DNA from: a virus
DNA length: 64,000 bases
Virus record (IMG/VR): IMGVR_UViG_3300045806_000063
Coordinates: 62,001-126,000 of that record
Direction: 5' to 3' (one strand)
A program made the position numbers and the translations under genes. How positions within the stretch are numbered: the stretch's first letter is position 1; every line of letters begins with the position of its first letter. The notes below the pieces were generated by a model, which saw only the letters and a program-made list of their open reading frames with translations, ran no database searches and was not told the origin of the DNA. Shown here piece by piece: positions 43,659 to 53,070 of the stretch.

Positions 43659-44060
43659 ATGAAAACTAAACAATGTGAACAAAACCCATTCGCCGTTTGG
43701 TTAAGGCTATTCAGAAACCAACGCGGTTACAGTCTGGAAAGACTAAGTTGTGAAGTTGAGTGTGGTATAAGCTATCTTTCGAAAGTAGAATTAGGTAAAG
43801 TCCCTACTCCTTTCTGGTTACCAGACCGCTTGCTAGAACTATACCCACTTCTAAGTCTTAATGAAGAGTTTAAAAAAGCATTAATGTTAGGAGACTTTAC
43901 TACTCACACTAAAGGCAATGGTCAGACAAGAGAAATGCATATTAATAAATCAACTGTTATACGACTGTTTAATGGAGTAATTGATAGTCTGAGTGATCAA
44001 GGTCTAATTGATTTATGTAATCTTTTACTAAAGTTCCAACCTACTGTTACGGAGAAATGA
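43659..44060 (+). CDS. XRE-family HTH regulator 1
   Basis: A 133-aa protein with an XRE/Cro-type HTH: WLRLFRNQRGYSLERLSCEV, then ISYLSKVELGKVPTP (landmark YLSKVELGK). The C-terminal ~55 residues are a helical domain possibly for dimerisation. The next gene encodes a similar protein with the same layout, so the two are tandem paralogues. They probably bind DNA in phage or host promoters; the palindromes in the promoter blocks nearby are candidate targets. Overlaps the next gene by ATGA. Confidence 0.7.
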   Translation: MKTKQCEQNPFAVWLRLFRNQRGYSLERLSCEVECGISYLSKVELGKVPTPFWLPDRLLELYPLLSLNEEFKKALMLGDFTTHTKGNGQTREMHINKSTVIRLFNGVIDSLSDQGLIDLCNLLLKFQPTVTEK

Positions 44061-44440
44061 TGTCAATGAATAGCAAATTAATATCCCCCTTTGGGAAAAG
44101 GTTACGGAAGTTTAGAATTGATACTGGGATTACTCAAGCCGAAATGGCTAAAGCATTAGGGTATTCATCTTCCTTTTTGTCAAATCTAGAATTGGGTAAA
44201 GTTAATGCAACCAAGGAAATGATAGACAAGTTACTAACAACATTCGAAAGTTTACGACCATTCGAATATCAGTTAAGAAAGTTGGCATCCGAATCTCAAG
44301 CCAGAATAGATATTCACACATACAACCTATCCCTCGATAGAAGAAAATTACTGAGCTTAATGGCTGCAAACATAACGCATCTGTCAGATTTTCAAGTAAA
44401 GAGATTTATAGATTCTTTAAACCACGTTACGGAAAAGTAA
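44057..44440 (+). CDS. XRE-family HTH regulator 2
   Basis: A 127-aa tandem paralogue of the preceding gene. HTH: FRIDTGITQAEMAKALGYSS, then FLSNLELGKVNATKEM (landmark FLSNLELGK). The C-terminal helices end in DSLNHVTEK, parallel to LLKFQPTVTEK in the first paralogue. Translation is coupled to the first (ATGA overlap with CGGAG just upstream). A pair of co-translated XRE proteins could form heterodimers. Confidence 0.7.
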   Translation: MMSMNSKLISPFGKRLRKFRIDTGITQAEMAKALGYSSSFLSNLELGKVNATKEMIDKLLTTFESLRPFEYQLRKLASESQARIDIHTYNLSLDRRKLLSLMAANITHLSDFQVKRFIDSLNHVTEK

Positions 44441-44446
44441 AAGTAA

Positions 44447-45130
44447 ATGAACACCACATCCCCTGATGTTAATATCCATAAATTAGCCTTAAATATAGAG
44501 GCTGCTGTTAAAGAAATATCATTAATGGAGAAAGAACTTAGAACTATGAAGAAAGATGGGATCTTAATCCCAGATAAACTGAATCAGTTAATTGATTCCT
44601 CAAAAAAGAGACTGAAGAGACAACGCAGAGAAGTCAATAGAATGATCTGTATAACTGATTTCCAGAAGGGGTTAGAAAGATATAAAGAATTTTTCAGCTT
44701 TACCTGTTGGGAACCAACTCCTTTTGCTATGGTGTCTCGTGAGGTTATCGAGTCTACGTCTTTGGAAGTAGGTGAGTTAGTTTTTATAATATACCCACGA
44801 GATGCGTTGAGTTCTGAAGTTCCTGTTGAGTTCGGTAAAGGACATTTTTGTCTAGTAGTAAAATGGGATTTTACCGACACACATGCAATCATTGAAGACT
44901 CGTTTACTGGAAGACGATTTGAAGTTGATAAGCGTTACATTTATCCTAAATCCACGATATGTAATCAGATAATAAATCTTTTCACATTACAAAGCTGTCT
45001 AGCGAAAGAAGATCTTGCTCAGCAGACAGATACTCTCTGGGATGCCGGAGGATCTATCATTAGATATGGTAAATTAATTAACGATAGACGAATATCGGCA
45101 ATGTGTGAAAGTTTCACTAAAATCAAATAG
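44447..45130 (+). CDS. Unknown protein
   Basis: A 227-aa protein. Residues 20-65 are a basic coiled coil (KEISLMEKELRTMKKDG, KKRLKRQRREVNRM). The rest is mixed alpha/beta with FGKGHFCLVVKWDF and IIEDSFTGRRFEV, suggesting a small beta domain. No family recognised. It starts six bases after the XRE pair and is in the same operon. Confidence 0.5.
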   Translation: MNTTSPDVNIHKLALNIEAAVKEISLMEKELRTMKKDGILIPDKLNQLIDSSKKRLKRQRREVNRMICITDFQKGLERYKEFFSFTCWEPTPFAMVSREVIESTSLEVGELVFIIYPRDALSSEVPVEFGKGHFCLVVKWDFTDTHAIIEDSFTGRRFEVDKRYIYPKSTICNQIINLFTLQSCLAKEDLAQQTDTLWDAGGSIIRYGKLINDRRISAMCESFTKIK

Positions 45131-45163
45131 CAATAACTTATTTAATATAACTGGAGTAAAAAA

Positions 45164-46129
45164 ATGAATAAAACTGAACAACTAATTTGGATCGATATCG
45201 AAACTACTGGATTTGATCCAAGATCAGATAAAATACTGGAAATTGCAGTAATAGTAACTGCACCTGATTTAATCGTAGACGATAGTAAGGTATTCACTTC
45301 TGCTATCAGAAAGGCTAAGTTTCAGTTAAAAGAAATGACAGAATGGTCCACTAAGCAGCATACTGAAAGCGGTCTCATAGCTAAGTGTCTAGATAATGCA
45401 ACACCAGTTATGACGGAAGTGGAAGCTCAGATACTTGAGTTCTTAAGTGTTCATACGGAAAAGGGCAAATGTCCAATAGCGGGCAGTAGTGTTTGGTTTG
45501 ATAAAGCTTTTCTCCAGTATCAAATGCCGTCACTGTATGACTGGTTACATTATCGGATAATCGATGTGTCCTCCATCATGCGTTTCATCAGAATGTATGA
45601 TGAACTCCCTCCAAGTAAAAAACTAAAACCGCACACCGCATTAGCTGATTTACAAGAAAGTATTGGGGAATTTAGAGAGTATAGAGATTCTCTATTTCCA
45701 AACTGGGCAGGGGGGTTATCAGTGCCCGACCTTTATCCACAATCCGCTACTGCAGTAGCGGCAAGGTATAAGAGAGAAGAAGAGGAGTCGTGGAAAAAAG
45801 AACATAACTTTAAGAAAGTTTTCACTGGATTCTTTGATGCTCCGCCTCGTGGATTTAAAGGTATAGATCTTAAAGATTCAGAGGTGCATAAAGAGGAAGA
45901 GGTGGTGCAAGATTCCTCTCAAACTATTTTCGATATACGCACTGATAGATTGTTAACGACCACGATGGTTTGTAACAAATTAGAAATAGTTAGAAGTACC
46001 CTGTACAACTGGATGAATGACTCCCGTAAGGAGTTTCCAAAGCCTATCGATAAGGCTGTACTAGGTAATCAGTGGTCAGAAAAGACGATTGATGAATGGG
46101 TTATGAAGATGAAAGGGGTAAATAAGTAA
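45164..46129 (+). CDS. Oligoribonuclease-like exonuclease fused to AlpA-like HTH
   Basis: A 321-aa protein. Residues 1-180 match DEDDh oligoribonuclease: WIDIETTGFDP (Asp11, Glu13), WSTKQHTESGL, GSSVWFDKAFL (Asp113), HYRIIDVSSI and HTALADLQESI (His157, Asp162). This enzyme class degrades 2-5 nt RNA fragments. Residues 181-255 are a charged linker. Residues ~261-318 look like an AlpA/excisionase winged HTH (LLTTTMVCNKLEIVRSTLYN, then WSEKTIDEWV). I know of no common family with this fusion. The HTH may tether the nuclease to DNA or let it act as a regulator. Confidence 0.75.
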   Translation: MNKTEQLIWIDIETTGFDPRSDKILEIAVIVTAPDLIVDDSKVFTSAIRKAKFQLKEMTEWSTKQHTESGLIAKCLDNATPVMTEVEAQILEFLSVHTEKGKCPIAGSSVWFDKAFLQYQMPSLYDWLHYRIIDVSSIMRFIRMYDELPPSKKLKPHTALADLQESIGEFREYRDSLFPNWAGGLSVPDLYPQSATAVAARYKREEEESWKKEHNFKKVFTGFFDAPPRGFKGIDLKDSEVHKEEEVVQDSSQTIFDIRTDRLLTTTMVCNKLEIVRSTLYNWMNDSRKEFPKPIDKAVLGNQWSEKTIDEWVMKMKGVNK

Positions 46130-46665
46130 TGGAAAAAACAAATGTAGTATCCTTATCCGAGGCAAGATTTAACAAACGACTAGATAAGGTTCTGGAAAAA
46201 GGTGAAGTCTTTATTGGGATCGAAGAGAATAATGGTAATATAGGTAAATTAGTCCTACCATTTATCATTGACCTATTGTCAATTACTGATCCGGTAAACG
46301 TTGAACTGGATGACATGGTCTTTGGATATAGTCATATTTCTTGTGTGAATCTTAGTACTGGAGAAATTACAGATGCTGATAGTTTCGTTACATCCGGAAT
46401 CTCATACACTTTATGTGAAAAATATACTGGAGCAGATACAGAATACCGTATTTCATTTAGACCAACGATGCCGGATGATCTGTCTCAGGCTGTCTCAAAA
46501 TTAAGAGTAGCTGAACTATTGAATCTTAATATCGTCATCCATGATAAACGATGCATTATTGTTAAATCATTTGAATGGAGTACAAATAAACTAGACGGTA
46601 CAGAAGAGTGGTTTTATGAAAAAGGCACGGGAATGTCTTTAATCAGGAAGTTTCTACCCTCGTAA
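46129..46665 (+). CDS. Unknown protein
   Basis: A 178-aa acidic protein whose ATG overlaps the stop of the exonuclease gene (TAATG). Landmarks SEARFNKRLDKVLEKGEVF and a W-rich end (SFEWSTNKLDGTEEWFYEK). No family recognised. Coupled translation suggests a partner of the exonuclease. Confidence 0.5.
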   Translation: MEKTNVVSLSEARFNKRLDKVLEKGEVFIGIEENNGNIGKLVLPFIIDLLSITDPVNVELDDMVFGYSHISCVNLSTGEITDADSFVTSGISYTLCEKYTGADTEYRISFRPTMPDDLSQAVSKLRVAELLNLNIVIHDKRCIIVKSFEWSTNKLDGTEEWFYEKGTGMSLIRKFLPS

Positions 46666-46690
46666 ACTATCAGGTAGTAATAATAAAAGA

Positions 46691-46730
46691 GTTGAAGGTA
46701 TGTTATGAAGCACTATTTCATACCTTCAAC
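46691..46730. terminator. Hairpin with large loop
   Basis: 12-base arms GTTGAAGGTATG and its exact complement, separated by 16 bases. It lies between two genes of the same direction. The larger loop sets it apart from the other palindromes. Confidence 0.5.
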
Positions 46731-46743
46731 CTGAGAACTAAAT

Positions 46744-46986
46744 ATGAAAATATCTGACTACGACGTTCGTCTGACAATTCATTTTGTAGTGGATGTGTAT
46801 GTCAGACGTTTTAATAACGGTGAGTTATCAGAACATGATAAAATGGTGCATTATAATTTAGCTAGAGGGAAACTTAGTGGTATTGAACTACTTATTCAGA
46901 ATAGTAAAGCACTGACTGAAATAGTTACGGATGCTAAACTTCAATTACTGAAATTAAAACCATTGATTAAGAGTAGAAAGACATGA
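46744..46986 (+). CDS. Unknown small protein
   Basis: An 80-aa helical, basic protein, with only a weak RBS (TGAGAAC). Landmark VDVYVRRFNNGELSEHD. It overlaps the next gene by ATGA. No family recognised. Confidence 0.45.
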   Translation: MKISDYDVRLTIHFVVDVYVRRFNNGELSEHDKMVHYNLARGKLSGIELLIQNSKALTEIVTDAKLQLLKLKPLIKSRKT

Positions 46987-47378
46987 TACAATATTTAGAA
47001 GGAGTAAAATATGAAATCCCAGTACCATTAACAACTGAAGTACTGGATGTAGTTTTAACTGATACATTTCTTGAATTTGCCCATATGGGGATGATTGGAA
47101 TAGCGCCGCTAAATGAAGAAGATACTGCGGCATTATTCATCCTTTATAGATGGCCTATGGAAACTGCACAATCGTTAGTTAGAGAAGTGCAGTTAAGGAG
47201 ACCTGGTGTTTCTTTGATGGTAATCAATCTATCAGACGGTATGTTATTGGACTTACAGAAAGAACCAGTAACTGTAAGTGTAGACACCATGCCGTACACT
47301 GTAAGAATTCAGTATACTGAAACTGCTAAGAGTGGTAAAAAACGTGTTATGATTGAATCTGCACCTGGTCTACATTAA
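46983..47378 (+). CDS. Unknown protein
   Basis: A 131-aa protein, coupled to the preceding one by ATGA. Mixed alpha/beta with FAHMGMIGIAPLNEEDTAAL and LSDGMLLDLQKEPVTVSVDT (landmark LSDGMLLDLQ). No family recognised. Ends in a strong terminator before the beta-subunit gene. Confidence 0.5.
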   Translation: MIQYLEGVKYEIPVPLTTEVLDVVLTDTFLEFAHMGMIGIAPLNEEDTAALFILYRWPMETAQSLVREVQLRRPGVSLMVINLSDGMLLDLQKEPVTVSVDTMPYTVRIQYTETAKSGKKRVMIESAPGLH

Positions 47379-47387
47379 AATCCGCTA

Positions 47388-47429
47388 TATCATATCCACT
47401 CAGAGCTTAAGCTCTGAGTGGATATGATA
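47388..47429. terminator. Palindromic terminator
   Basis: A 42-base near-perfect palindrome: 19-bp stem with centre CTTAAG, followed by GTCGTTATTTTTTCTTATCTTTT. It isolates the beta-subunit operon from the small genes upstream. Confidence 0.8.
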
Positions 47430-47491
47430 GTCGTTATTTTTTCTTATCTTTTATATGAATCGTTTGTAATGTTAATTAATCTGGAGTGGTA

Positions 47492-50400
47492 ATGAGTTCT
47501 CTACTAAAAATAAAAGAATTTGAAACAAGATTTACTGTAAATCAAATAACGAAAATATCAGGATCATTCAAAAAATTTACACCTGATGTAATGTTTTTAC
47601 CTGAGAATGCAATGATTCATTTCATTGCTGAGACTAGCACTGAACTAGGTATTGATAAAAGTTTTTCACTACTGAGAAACTACTACAATGCTACGACCAT
47701 TTACCATGTTAAAGAACTTAAAGCAGTAGTAGGCTCTCCTTCTGCAGTTAGAGGGACTACAATTAAGCAACTGATAATTGCATACCATCGTACTCATCTA
47801 GAGATTAAAGAGTTATCTAATTTGGATAGATCTGTGTCTCTTGAAAAGAATCCAATCGTTGTAAACTATGCATTGTTAGCTAGAGTGTATAGTTATCCAA
47901 AACACGTCTTAAGCGAATATCATGAGTGGATGAATATACGAACCACTATGTGGGATACGATAGCTCAGATTGGTAGTAGGCGAGAACATTTTATTCGTTT
48001 TAAATTACCACTTCATCTTCAAACTAAGAATGAGTTAAACAAGTGTTTATCAGGGTTTAATTCTAGTGACTTAAACAACTTCCACACTAAAGATGATTTT
48101 GATTTAATGGAGTTATGGCAGATACTACATCCTCAAATTGAAACTCCAGTAACAAAGATTAGTGACTCTATATTGAGTAATGTATTTTTGACCTTTATTG
48201 AATCTGGGGTAATAGCTATAATTTCTTTAGGGGAGTTAATAGAATGGGCAGTAGAGGACTATGAGACTGCTACGAATAGCTTTCATAAATTCTTGGATAC
48301 CCTGATAGGGTTAAGAAGTCCTATTGATCTGAAGCAATTAGAATCTGATTCTGCTGACTTAGCTGATCATGTTGATGTTGATAGTAAAATAGTAAAGCTG
48401 ATTAATGCACATGGTGAAGTAGGAAATATATCCCATGGTGAACAGAAAGCTTTATTGAAATTATCAGAAAGATATAAAACCATAAAAGATCCAGCAGGTT
48501 CTGGTTTTACAGTAGAAGAATTAACGAAAGGTCCTCAAAATAAACCAATACTGAGAGAAGCTTTAATAAATGATCCTGCTGGTGTTATTAATCAGGATAT
48601 GCTTTATTCAAGTGTAGATTACAAAGAAAAAGCATATGTAAAAGATGTAATGCATAAAAATATGCTGCAAATGATTCTAAAATTACAGGATGGCGGCATC
48701 ATCATTAAGGATATAAAACTTAACAAAAGAATAGATGCAGCTAACAAACAGTTTGAATATACAGTAGCAGTGACTCCTGTAGCCGGGGAAGCTAGTACAT
48801 TGCCAATAACTATACCGGTTATAGAACCTGACGGAAGTTTCCTGCTGGGGGCTACTAAGTATAGGTTAGATACTCAGAAAGGTGAAATGCCGGTAGTAAA
48901 GACTAAAGCGAACACAGTAGCCTTAACTAGCTACTATAGTAAAATCTTTATAATAAGAACTGAATCTGCAAACCTAAACTATAGCAGATGGATTAGCAAA
49001 ATACTATTAAATCAGAGTGAAGCTGGAGGAGTGGTAACTGACTTAATTCATGGGATATCACACATAACCGATAAAGTCCCTAGAGGTTACTCAGCTATTG
49101 GTGAGAACTATAAGAGTTTCACAGTAAAAGGACAGTATGCTTTTACTTTTGCTTACTCTGACATTAACACTAATTTTACACCAGAAGAAGTGACTACCTT
49201 TGAACAGATGAAACTCGTACCTTGCGGTAGAGATTTAAAATCAAAATCACCTATTGGGATGGACGCTGAAGGTAAAATATATTTGGTTGTTATCAAAGAT
49301 AAAAATGATGGTATGATTTATTTGGGAACTATTCCAAATTTAATTAGTGAAGATCTTGGTAATGGTCCTAATGAGTTTACTGAGTTTGGTATGTTTGGTA
49401 AAAGGGTACCTATCATCTTAGCTTTAATGATGAGGGATGGTCTTGAAAAGACTCTAAAAAATTTACATGTAGAGTATAGCATAAATCCAGTTGCATCAAC
49501 CAGGATAGTTTTTGACCCTACTAAGCTTATCTTAAAGTGTAAAGATTCCACATACATCATAGACATAACTAACCCTTTCAGACGATTAATAGTTTCAGGG
49601 TTATATGTGTTAAGGGATATAAGTACACGATATAAAGCTATCGACTTTAACCATACTCAGTCCTATGGTTCAATATTCTCTGCTATTGGGTTAAGCTCCC
49701 ACTATATTAAAGAAATTGATTTAATGTGGGATATGTTTATAGATCCAATAACTGAAGAACTTTTAACAGTGACAAAAGAACCTACCAATTTTAAAGACCT
49801 GCTATTACATGCTAGCGACTTGTTAATAGATGACCATATACCTGATGTAACTAGTGTTAGGAATAAAGGTTATGAACGTATATGCGGAATGGTATATCGT
49901 GAACTCGTATTAGCCATGCGCGAGCATAGAGGCAAAGGATCATCAGTTGGTTCAAAGTTTACACTAAATCCTAATGCGATAATGATGTCGATACAACAAG
50001 ATCAAACACAGACATTAGTCGAGGAATCAAACCCTATACATAACCTGAAAGAAAAGGAATCAGTAACATGTGTTGGTGCAGGGGGACGAAATACTGATAC
50101 GATGATGCATAAGGATCGTGGGTTCACTAAACATGATTTTGGTATTTTATCTACTGATACTCCTGACTCTGGAAAGGTAGGGGTTCGTGGAAGTTTAGCA
50201 CCTGATGCAAACTATACTTCGGTGTATGGTACTGTGGAGGCTCTAGATCCTGCGACAGCTAAAAACCCAGTACAAGTATTAAGTACCTCAATGTTATTAG
50301 CTCCTGGAGTTACCCATGACGATGGTAGACGTGGCAACTTTATAGGTATTCAAAATAGTCACACAGTAGGATGTGAAAATTATGATGCTTTACCTTATTG

Positions 50401-51448
50401 TACAGGATATGAAGAGGTAGTAGCAGGTAGAACCGATGAACTCTTTGCAATAAAAGCTAAAGAAGATGGAACTGTTGAAAAGGTAACTGCTTCCATGTTA
50501 ACCGTTATCTTTAAAGGAGCAGGAAAGGTAAACTATGAAATCGGTGTACGACACGGTGTTGCTTCTGGTAAAGTTACTCCTCATAATAGAGTAACTGATC
50601 TTAGAGCTGGTGATAAATTTAACAAGAATGATATTTTGATATGGGATTCAGGTTTCTTTGAAAGAAGTTTAATAAATCCTAACAACGTAGTTCATAAACA
50701 AGGGATCTTAGCTAGGTTTGTTTTTGTTGACAATGCTTTAACCAATGAAGACGGCTGTGTTATCACTGATAAGTTTGCATCTAAGATATATACCATGAAA
50801 ACTAAGTTACATGCCATTATCATAGATTTTGATATGATAGTCCATAATTTAGTCACTGTCGGAACAGAAGTCACTCCTGAAACCATTCTATGTACCCTGG
50901 AGGGGTTTGTTCACGATGCTTTACAAACTAAAGATCCTGAGGCTATAAAGGCTTTGTCTGACATTAGTGCTGGTAATCCTAAAGCAAAAGTCTATGGTAA
51001 AATAACTAATATGGATATGGTTTACTATGGAAAGATAGAGGATATGCATTCTAGTATGCAGGAATTAGCTACCAAGTTTGATAACAGTAGGGCTAAACGT
51101 GTGAATACTTTTAACCTTGACGAAGCTAAGACTGGAAAGATCTCAAGTTCGATAAGGGTAGGTGGTATTAAACTTGAACCAAATCAAATGGCTATCAGGA
51201 TCTATATCGATGATATACTGGATATGAATACTGGTGATAAAGGTGTAGTGTGTCATCAATTGAAGACTACGATATCTTCAGTCACTCCAGATCCAATAAC
51301 AACTGAAGATGGACAGGAATTAGATGGCGAGTTTGCTTACATGTCAATTAGTAACCGAATCGTCGAGTCTGTTATTATAGTTGGAATGGCGTGTGAGATA
51401 CTGGCTGCTGGTACTAAAAATATGGTAAAGATTTATAAATCACATTAA
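47492..51448 (+). CDS. RNA polymerase beta-subunit-like protein (lacks C-terminal clamp)
   Basis: The ATG at 47492 follows CTGGAGTGGT; a GTG two codons upstream is in the RBS. The 1318-aa protein carries RpoB landmarks in order: a fork-like IPVIEPDGSFLLGATKYR near 450; HDDGRRGNFIGIQNSHTV near 942 (RpoB NDDANRALMG...QRQAV); CTGYEEVVAGRT; ALTNEDGCVITDKF near 1083; GDKGVVCHQL near 1248 (RpoB GRHGNKGVIS), then SNRIVESVIIVGM. It ends about where RpoB has 220 more residues. That missing part matches the separate gene at 21530. Such split subunits occur in phiKZ-type phages, which have virion and non-virion enzymes; which set this belongs to is open. Confidence 0.8.
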   Translation: MSSLLKIKEFETRFTVNQITKISGSFKKFTPDVMFLPENAMIHFIAETSTELGIDKSFSLLRNYYNATTIYHVKELKAVVGSPSAVRGTTIKQLIIAYHRTHLEIKELSNLDRSVSLEKNPIVVNYALLARVYSYPKHVLSEYHEWMNIRTTMWDTIAQIGSRREHFIRFKLPLHLQTKNELNKCLSGFNSSDLNNFHTKDDFDLMELWQILHPQIETPVTKISDSILSNVFLTFIESGVIAIISLGELIEWAVEDYETATNSFHKFLDTLIGLRSPIDLKQLESDSADLADHVDVDSKIVKLINAHGEVGNISHGEQKALLKLSERYKTIKDPAGSGFTVEELTKGPQNKPILREALINDPAGVINQDMLYSSVDYKEKAYVKDVMHKNMLQMILKLQDGGIIIKDIKLNKRIDAANKQFEYTVAVTPVAGEASTLPITIPVIEPDGSFLLGATKYRLDTQKGEMPVVKTKANTVALTSYYSKIFIIRTESANLNYSRWISKILLNQSEAGGVVTDLIHGISHITDKVPRGYSAIGENYKSFTVKGQYAFTFAYSDINTNFTPEEVTTFEQMKLVPCGRDLKSKSPIGMDAEGKIYLVVIKDKNDGMIYLGTIPNLISEDLGNGPNEFTEFGMFGKRVPIILALMMRDGLEKTLKNLHVEYSINPVASTRIVFDPTKLILKCKDSTYIIDITNPFRRLIVSGLYVLRDISTRYKAIDFNHTQSYGSIFSAIGLSSHYIKEIDLMWDMFIDPITEELLTVTKEPTNFKDLLLHASDLLIDDHIPDVTSVRNKGYERICGMVYRELVLAMREHRGKGSSVGSKFTLNPNAIMMSIQQDQTQTLVEESNPIHNLKEKESVTCVGAGGRNTDTMMHKDRGFTKHDFGILSTDTPDSGKVGVRGSLAPDANYTSVYGTVEALDPATAKNPVQVLSTSMLLAPGVTHDDGRRGNFIGIQNSHTVGCENYDALPYCTGYEEVVAGRTDELFAIKAKEDGTVEKVTASMLTVIFKGAGKVNYEIGVRHGVASGKVTPHNRVTDLRAGDKFNKNDILIWDSGFFERSLINPNNVVHKQGILARFVFVDNALTNEDGCVITDKFASKIYTMKTKLHAIIIDFDMIVHNLVTVGTEVTPETILCTLEGFVHDALQTKDPEAIKALSDISAGNPKAKVYGKITNMDMVYYGKIEDMHSSMQELATKFDNSRAKRVNTFNLDEAKTGKISSSIRVGGIKLEPNQMAIRIYIDDILDMNTGDKGVVCHQLKTTISSVTPDPITTEDGQELDGEFAYMSISNRIVESVIIVGMACEILAAGTKNMVKIYKSH

Positions 51449-51462
51449 AAGGAATATAGTAA

Positions 51463-51642
51463 ATGAATTTAACTTCTGAACAACAAAAGTTTAAAGAAAG
51501 TAAAGTGGCAGCAGCAATAACAGTTGATCTGGCTACCGAAATACTTAAACTGGTAGCTAATAAAACAATGGCTAATCAGTTAGATTTGAATGCATTGCCG
51601 GATATCGCTGCAAGTGCATTATCTTCCTCTATTAACGTTTAA
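51463..51642 (+). CDS. Unknown 59-aa protein
   Basis: A short gene between the beta subunit and the next large gene, with AAAAGGAATA before its ATG. The product begins MNLTSEQQKFKESKVAAAIT and is a single amphipathic helical protein ending ASALSSSINV. No family recognised. The tight spacing (14 bases before, 9 after) supports it being real. Confidence 0.55.
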   Translation: MNLTSEQQKFKESKVAAAITVDLATEILKLVANKTMANQLDLNALPDIAASALSSSINV

Positions 51643-51651
51643 GGTGCTGCA

Positions 51652-53070
51652 ATGTTAAATGAAAGAAATCTGAAATTAGGTCATGAGATAGCTGCATCCT
51701 TGGAGTACAGTAATAAGAATCTTCTTCCAGTTCCTCAAGGGCCGATTGATACTATTATGAAGGCCTTATATCTTGATAATGCCACGATTGACAATGGTAC
51801 GATCCTTGAAGTCGCTGAAGTTAAAACTTCCGTCATGGGCAGTTATGAACAGGTACTAACGAAAGTTGCTCACACCTATTCAAACATCGTAAGCAATATA
51901 GTGAATGCTGCACGCAACACTGTAAAACCGTTAGTGGATAGAATCTTTGAAGAGGTTCATAAAAGTAATCAGAGTTCGCTACTGGAAGGAACAAATCTGT
52001 TTAAAGAAATTATTCAACTGGTACCACCAAGAATACTGTATGATGAACAGTTCGTTAATCTATTGGGTGAATACAAAGAAGTAATTTACCCAAACCTGAA
52101 TGAACTGAAAGATATCCTGCCAGTTCTTAACCATGTGTTCAGTTCAGACGAACTGTACGACCTTACCTTGACAGGGAGTCCATTAATCGATGGTAAGTTG
52201 AGAGAAGTAATTAAACCTAACTCAGTACTGTCATTGGCTCCAGACTACAATCATAGTGCAGATATGATACCTTTCATTCCTGCACTTACGCTATTTATGT
52301 TATTACAAGGTGTAATAAATCGACGCTCTGATAAAGTAGATTCCATGTTCGAAGGAGAGTTACTTGAATCTCAAGTACTGAGTATGCGAAATGCAGTAGG
52401 TGGTGCCTTACATCGTCTGTCTAAAGAGTTTATAGATGATATCGAACAAAATCGTATCTTCTGTAAACGTCCAAGACTGTACTGTGTTTCACCTGAGATG
52501 CACGACTATGATCAGGAACAAATATATGTATATGCAAAAGCATACCAGGAATGGATTGCTGGAAGTAATGGATCTATCGAGGCATTATTAGGGTTTGTTG
52601 CAGAACATCCAAATGAACTGTTTAATGAGAACCTTATAAAGGATGCAAAAAGATATGAAGAGATTTATCATCAAAAAATCAGATCTTTGGATATCGTCAA
52701 ATCATTAAACGATATCACTCGTATCAGAAAAATTACTCACACCATCATGGAAAGTTATCTGAATGTAAATAATGATGGTACAACTGCTGAACTAATTTTA
52801 CAGCATCAAAGATTAGCAGCAGCTATTGCTCATGATTACCATGGTCCTAATGATCTCGTACCTTATCTGATTAAAGTGGTAGCACGAACATTGTACCCTT
52901 CATTTAATTCAAAAATAGAAGAATTGAATAAGTCTGATGTTAAAGATGTTTTACTTGAAACATTTGCACTGACTTCTGATGTTGCTGAACCTGATCATGA
53001 GATGGCTTTATTTATAGCCACTACCAGGTTAGTGATGAAAAAGTTATCCAAAGAACTTATAATAGTCTAA
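51652..53070 (+). CDS. Unknown protein of the polymerase operon
   Basis: A 472-aa, largely helical protein with AAGGTGCTGC before the ATG. Landmarks IAASLEYSNKNLLPVPQGP, VPPRILYDEQFVNLLGEY and AAAIAHDYHGPNDLVPYLIK. It contains none of the trigger-loop or bridge-helix patterns expected of the missing beta-prime C-terminal half, so I do not assign it to the polymerase core. It is coupled to the next gene (TAATG). A structural or inner-head role is possible. Confidence 0.5.
   Translation: MLNERNLKLGHEIAASLEYSNKNLLPVPQGPIDTIMKALYLDNATIDNGTILEVAEVKTSVMGSYEQVLTKVAHTYSNIVSNIVNAARNTVKPLVDRIFEEVHKSNQSSLLEGTNLFKEIIQLVPPRILYDEQFVNLLGEYKEVIYPNLNELKDILPVLNHVFSSDELYDLTLTGSPLIDGKLREVIKPNSVLSLAPDYNHSADMIPFIPALTLFMLLQGVINRRSDKVDSMFEGELLESQVLSMRNAVGGALHRLSKEFIDDIEQNRIFCKRPRLYCVSPEMHDYDQEQIYVYAKAYQEWIAGSNGSIEALLGFVAEHPNELFNENLIKDAKRYEEIYHQKIRSLDIVKSLNDITRIRKITHTIMESYLNVNNDGTTAELILQHQRLAAAIAHDYHGPNDLVPYLIKVVARTLYPSFNSKIEELNKSDVKDVLLETFALTSDVAEPDHEMALFIATTRLVMKKLSKELIIV

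Noticed and set aside
51652-53070. Possible beta-prime C-terminal half, because it neighbours the beta gene
   Set aside because: No trigger-loop, bridge-helix or Gly-rich motif of RpoC could be found in it.
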